Made by a program: the position numbers and the translations under genes. Shown in pieces: positions 61,122 to 64,000 of a DNA stretch of 64,000 nt; the first letter of the stretch is position 1; each line of letters begins with the position of its first letter. This stretch comes from [Phialemoniopsis] sp. UDSM-2020 (lineage: Eukaryota; Ascomycota; Sordariomycetes; Thyridiales; Thyridiaceae). The stretch is from positions 2,170,001 to 2,234,000 of the forward strand of contig JAEILZ010000007.1 of assembly GCA_018873225.1 (NCBI GenBank), written 5' to 3'. The notes beneath the pieces were generated by a model that was given only the letters and a program-made list of their open reading frames with translations, had not been told where the DNA came from and ran no database searches.

Positions 61122-61898
61122 GGTGAGGACGCCTCGGGGTGTCGCCTCGTTGGGTGTCCAGTGCGAGTCTCAATTATCCCTCGAAGAAGCCTCGATAGGC
61201 GACCCGCGACCTCCGACACAGCCTTGCAGCGAACTCCTCTCGCGATGGTGGCGTCCCTTCGATTGCGGCGATCGTCCAACTACCACAGACACATGGGCGA
61301 CAGTGTTCTGCAAAAGAGGAGGACAATGCCTGTGTCGTAGTAGTAAGAATGGTCGTCTAAGGGAGAGACCGTCGGGAGGGAGGGTTGTATGTTCAGGTGA
61401 ATTTTTTGGGTTGATGACGGACGGTAAGGTCGAGAACAGGGAGGAGGACGGGTAAGCTTCCAGGCAAATGCTTGCCAAACGTCGGATGGCCCGGGTGCTA
61501 GAGGGAGGCCACAGGGCGGTAGCGGGAAGGTAGGGGCGTGGGCCCCCAATTGGTTCAGATGTACCTTGTACTTTGGGGCGGTCCAGGGGGATACAAACGG
61601 CGCCCAATGCACAAAGGGGCACCGCACTCCCTGGCAAGCCTGGTAAGGAGTATTACAGGGAGGCGCTCGGGCGGGGAACACCCCAGAAGCCGACTTTGCG
61701 ATCTCTCATCATCATCTCTCTCACCTCCTGGAAGGCTGGTACACTTGACATTTGTGAAACCGTAGACTGCACTCTCTAATGTCGCTTGGTACCAACCCTC
61801 CCAGCAATTACAAGGGCCTTAGCGATCCCGTTTACCATACTTTACATATACGTACATACATCATGCCTGCGACGTGCAGTAGTATTTGTCCATGATGG

Positions 61899-61926
61899 GA
61901 TGGAAGATGGAAGATGGAAGATGGAA
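61899..61926. repeat. Four tandem copies of GATGGAA
   Basis: Four perfect heptamer units, about 780 nt upstream of the flippase start. Confidence 0.75.
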
Positions 61927-62494
61927 GGGGATGTTAACACACCCCCTGATTGAGGATACTTTTCCCAGGTGCAGAGGTACCTAGCTTAGGCAGGCAGATA
62001 CAATGAGAACAGGCTATCACTTCTTTTACTCAAGAGCCAACTATGATGTGCAGGATGTGTGCAGGAGAGGATTTCCCAGCCTCAATCCCTCCAGCATGGC
62101 TGTGTGCTGTGCGCGCGAGAATGGGTTGTGCCATTGGACCAACAGCCACGGACATACCGTGGAGCAGCATGTTGCACGGCCGAAAAAACCGGACGGGTAA
62201 TGGCTCCCACGATGGAGATGCATTTGTGGAAAGCTGTCCTGAACCCGCCGCGTCCGGGAGGTGTCGCTGACATATCAGACCCCCCTTCTCGGCGCAAATG
62301 ACAAGGATACAAGGGCGCGATTTACCAGTAACAAAGCTCTGTATCCCAGATCGCCTAGGCATGAACCCACTTGGCTCGATTCTTCGACACCGAAGGACCT
62401 AGCGATATCTCCGGCATTTTCATTCTGTCGGGGTTGGAGGTGATGCCGGGTCCGGAATGGGTCGCCCGCCTCGACCTCCTAACGCGTTTTCCAG

Positions 62495-62580
62495 GCCCTA
62501 TTCTCGAGGTTATTCGGGTCCGTTCTTCGCGCCCAGGAATGCTCAAACCCGTCCACGGTGAAATAACCTCGAAAATGGGC
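62495..62580. repeat. Imperfect inverted repeat with about 20 nt arms
   Basis: The arm at 62495-62514 (contains TCGAGGTTATT) is repeated in reverse complement at 62562-62580 with about two mismatches. The loop of about 47 nt contains a further CGGGT/ACCCG pair. It could form a hairpin or be the remnant of a small element; nothing further identifies it. Confidence 0.5.
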
Positions 62581-64000
62581 GCCAGCCACGCCGTCTCATT
62601 TTGCAAGCGATGCTCAAAGCAGAAACATCAAGCCCCTGCACGTGGCAGCCTAGAAGTTCGATGTTGCCTTGGTCAGCCAGCGTTCTCCGAAACCTCGAGG
62701 TAGCCTTTGATAACCGGACATTGAAGACTCTCTTCTCGGAGACTTATGTGGCCGAAGCCTAGATTGACCCCTTTTTTGAGGCAGAGGAAGCTTGATTCAT
62801 TACATGTCAGCTCCGCCAAGGCCGCTGTGTCTTCCTCAAAGGGTTTACGAGACTCCTTCGCTCTGCTGCCAATCGTGAAAGGCGCCACCGTCTCGACTCT
62901 CTCTCTGGTTACCCAGCAGCTTACCTTAGCTGCAGGCCCAACCCCCTTCTGGAAGGCAGGCGCTACCGTTGCGGACCATACTACTAAATAGGCAAAGAAA
63001 AGGATGGTGGAACGAAGCCAATTGCTCTGGTATTCGAGACACAAATTCTCGGCCGCCTACCAATGGAATTGCCATCAACATTCCTCAACAAGGTGGAAGT
63101 TGTCAAGTATGTTCTGGAGATATGAAGATACCAACGTCAACCTGGGCTCTGATCAGCAAGAACATTGATCATCGTCGTCTTACGGAAACCTAAATTTATC
63201 TGCTTCGCCTTTCGCACGCCACAACATACACTGCAACTGATTACCAGGTCCAGTAAGTACATAAGCACCGAAAACGGCGACACCTGAAACCGGCGCGCGG
63301 CCGAGTGGGTTCTGTAACCGATGCGTCCTATTACCTCTCGCCCTGTTCCCTGTGCCAGATTGTCGGTCGCACCTCGACACAACGCTTAAGATCGCCCTAA
63401 GCGCCTTGGCTTTACCAGGAAAGCGTGTTGGTCGTGAGCAGATCACAATATGACATAAGATCTTCAAGATTTGGTCAACCAGGAGGCATGGAGAGGCTAC
63501 TGGCTACCTGGAAGTCTGAAGGAGAGGACACATGAAATTCTACCGCGATTACGAAAGTCCACGATACACCACTCCAGCGTGTGATGCTTATCCTGCGACT
63601 CAGCGTTCACTTGATCCGCCTTTTGCAGGAGCATAACGTTGATGTTTCCGAGATAATTAAAAATAGAGTGCGGACGGGGTGCTCTGTAAGGTTGCTGTAT
63701 CGCTTGAGTGATGCAAAAAAAATTTTTAAATGAGATCCAAGACTTGGACCCAACATACGGGGCAGGGGAGACGATGCATGCTCGTATTTCTTCATTCCGT
63801 GATTCCTACACAGTAAAGCCTGTGCCATTAAGCTGTACTTGGCACGGAGTTCATATTGGCCCCTGAGTGTCAACATGATGTATCAGGCACTACAAAGGAA
63901 GAAAATGTACGAAATACGGAGCAGGACTCCAAGAGGCTTCTACCAAACAATACTGTCCATCAAAATATTCGATCGCCTTAGGTCACTTTTATTAGTCTGA

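Larger units (their letters stand above)
61122..64000. other. Gene-free right end
   Basis: 2.9 kb holding the flippase promoter and unassigned sequence, with no frame I can support. A 123-codon minus frame (62673-63044) with a hydrophobic start has a TTG rather than an ATG start and no internal Met. It contains a short tandem repeat and an imperfect inverted repeat, both listed below. Confidence 0.5.

Noticed and set aside
62673..63044. 123-codon minus frame with hydrophobic N-terminus and four Cys, like a secreted effector
   Set aside because: The first codon is TTG and there is no ATG in the frame, so no plausible start.
63285..63360. Second A-box-like GGCCGAGTGGG string
   Set aside because: No B-box GGTTCRA or acceptor stem pairing could be found nearby.

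Overview
The window is nuclear DNA of a filamentous ascomycete (Pezizomycotina, most probably a Sordariomycete). The evidence is the combination of short 50-80 nt introns with GTAAGT-type donors and CAG/TAG acceptors, intron-interrupted housekeeping genes on both strands, and fungus-specific families: CHS5 exomer subunit, PCL-type cyclin, two-lobed fungal phosphofructokinase and a Dnf-type flippase. There are no ribosomal RNA genes, recognisable tRNAs, transposons, CRISPR arrays or secondary-metabolite core enzymes.

Layout. 0-9 kb: a gene-poor left end, a membrane-anchored beta-propeller (fucose-lectin-like) protein (-) and 6-phosphofructokinase (-). 10-19 kb: Mediator subunit MED17 (+), a short-chain dehydrogenase (-) divergent from a metal-dependent amidohydrolase (+), CHS5 (-) and an unrecognised protein with a mitochondrial-type N-terminus (-). 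19-27 kb: fumarase (-) divergent from eIF1A (+), the WASP/Las17 homologue (-), and a 69-residue small protein (-). 27-38 kb: XPF/Rad1 nuclease (+), a 73-residue protein with a myristoylation-type N-terminus (-), the mitochondrial Mg2+ channel MRS2 (-) and an F-box-like protein (+). 38-50 kb: a PCL-type cyclin (-), then a 6.9 kb stretch in which I find no gene. 50-64 kb: the DECD-box helicase SUB2 (-), RNase P subunit RPR2 (+), a membrane-anchored MSC7-type aldehyde dehydrogenase (-), a Dnf1/2-type phospholipid flippase (-) and a gene-free right end.

Most genes are unrelated housekeeping functions (glycolysis, TCA cycle, transcription, mRNA export, translation, DNA repair, actin assembly, membrane asymmetry), so this is ordinary core chromosome. 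I reconstructed exon structures by hand. In every multi-exon model the reading frame closes across each junction and the joined protein is continuous. No clearly new multi-gene system is evident. The most interesting leads are local: a long weak-donor first intron in SUB2; a last intron in the WASP gene whose retention would remove the Arp2/3-binding tail; a small protein with a dual-acylation-type N-terminus; a palindromic CCGG-flanked site in the promoter shared by the SDR and amidohydrolase genes; and a membrane-tethered lectin-like propeller.
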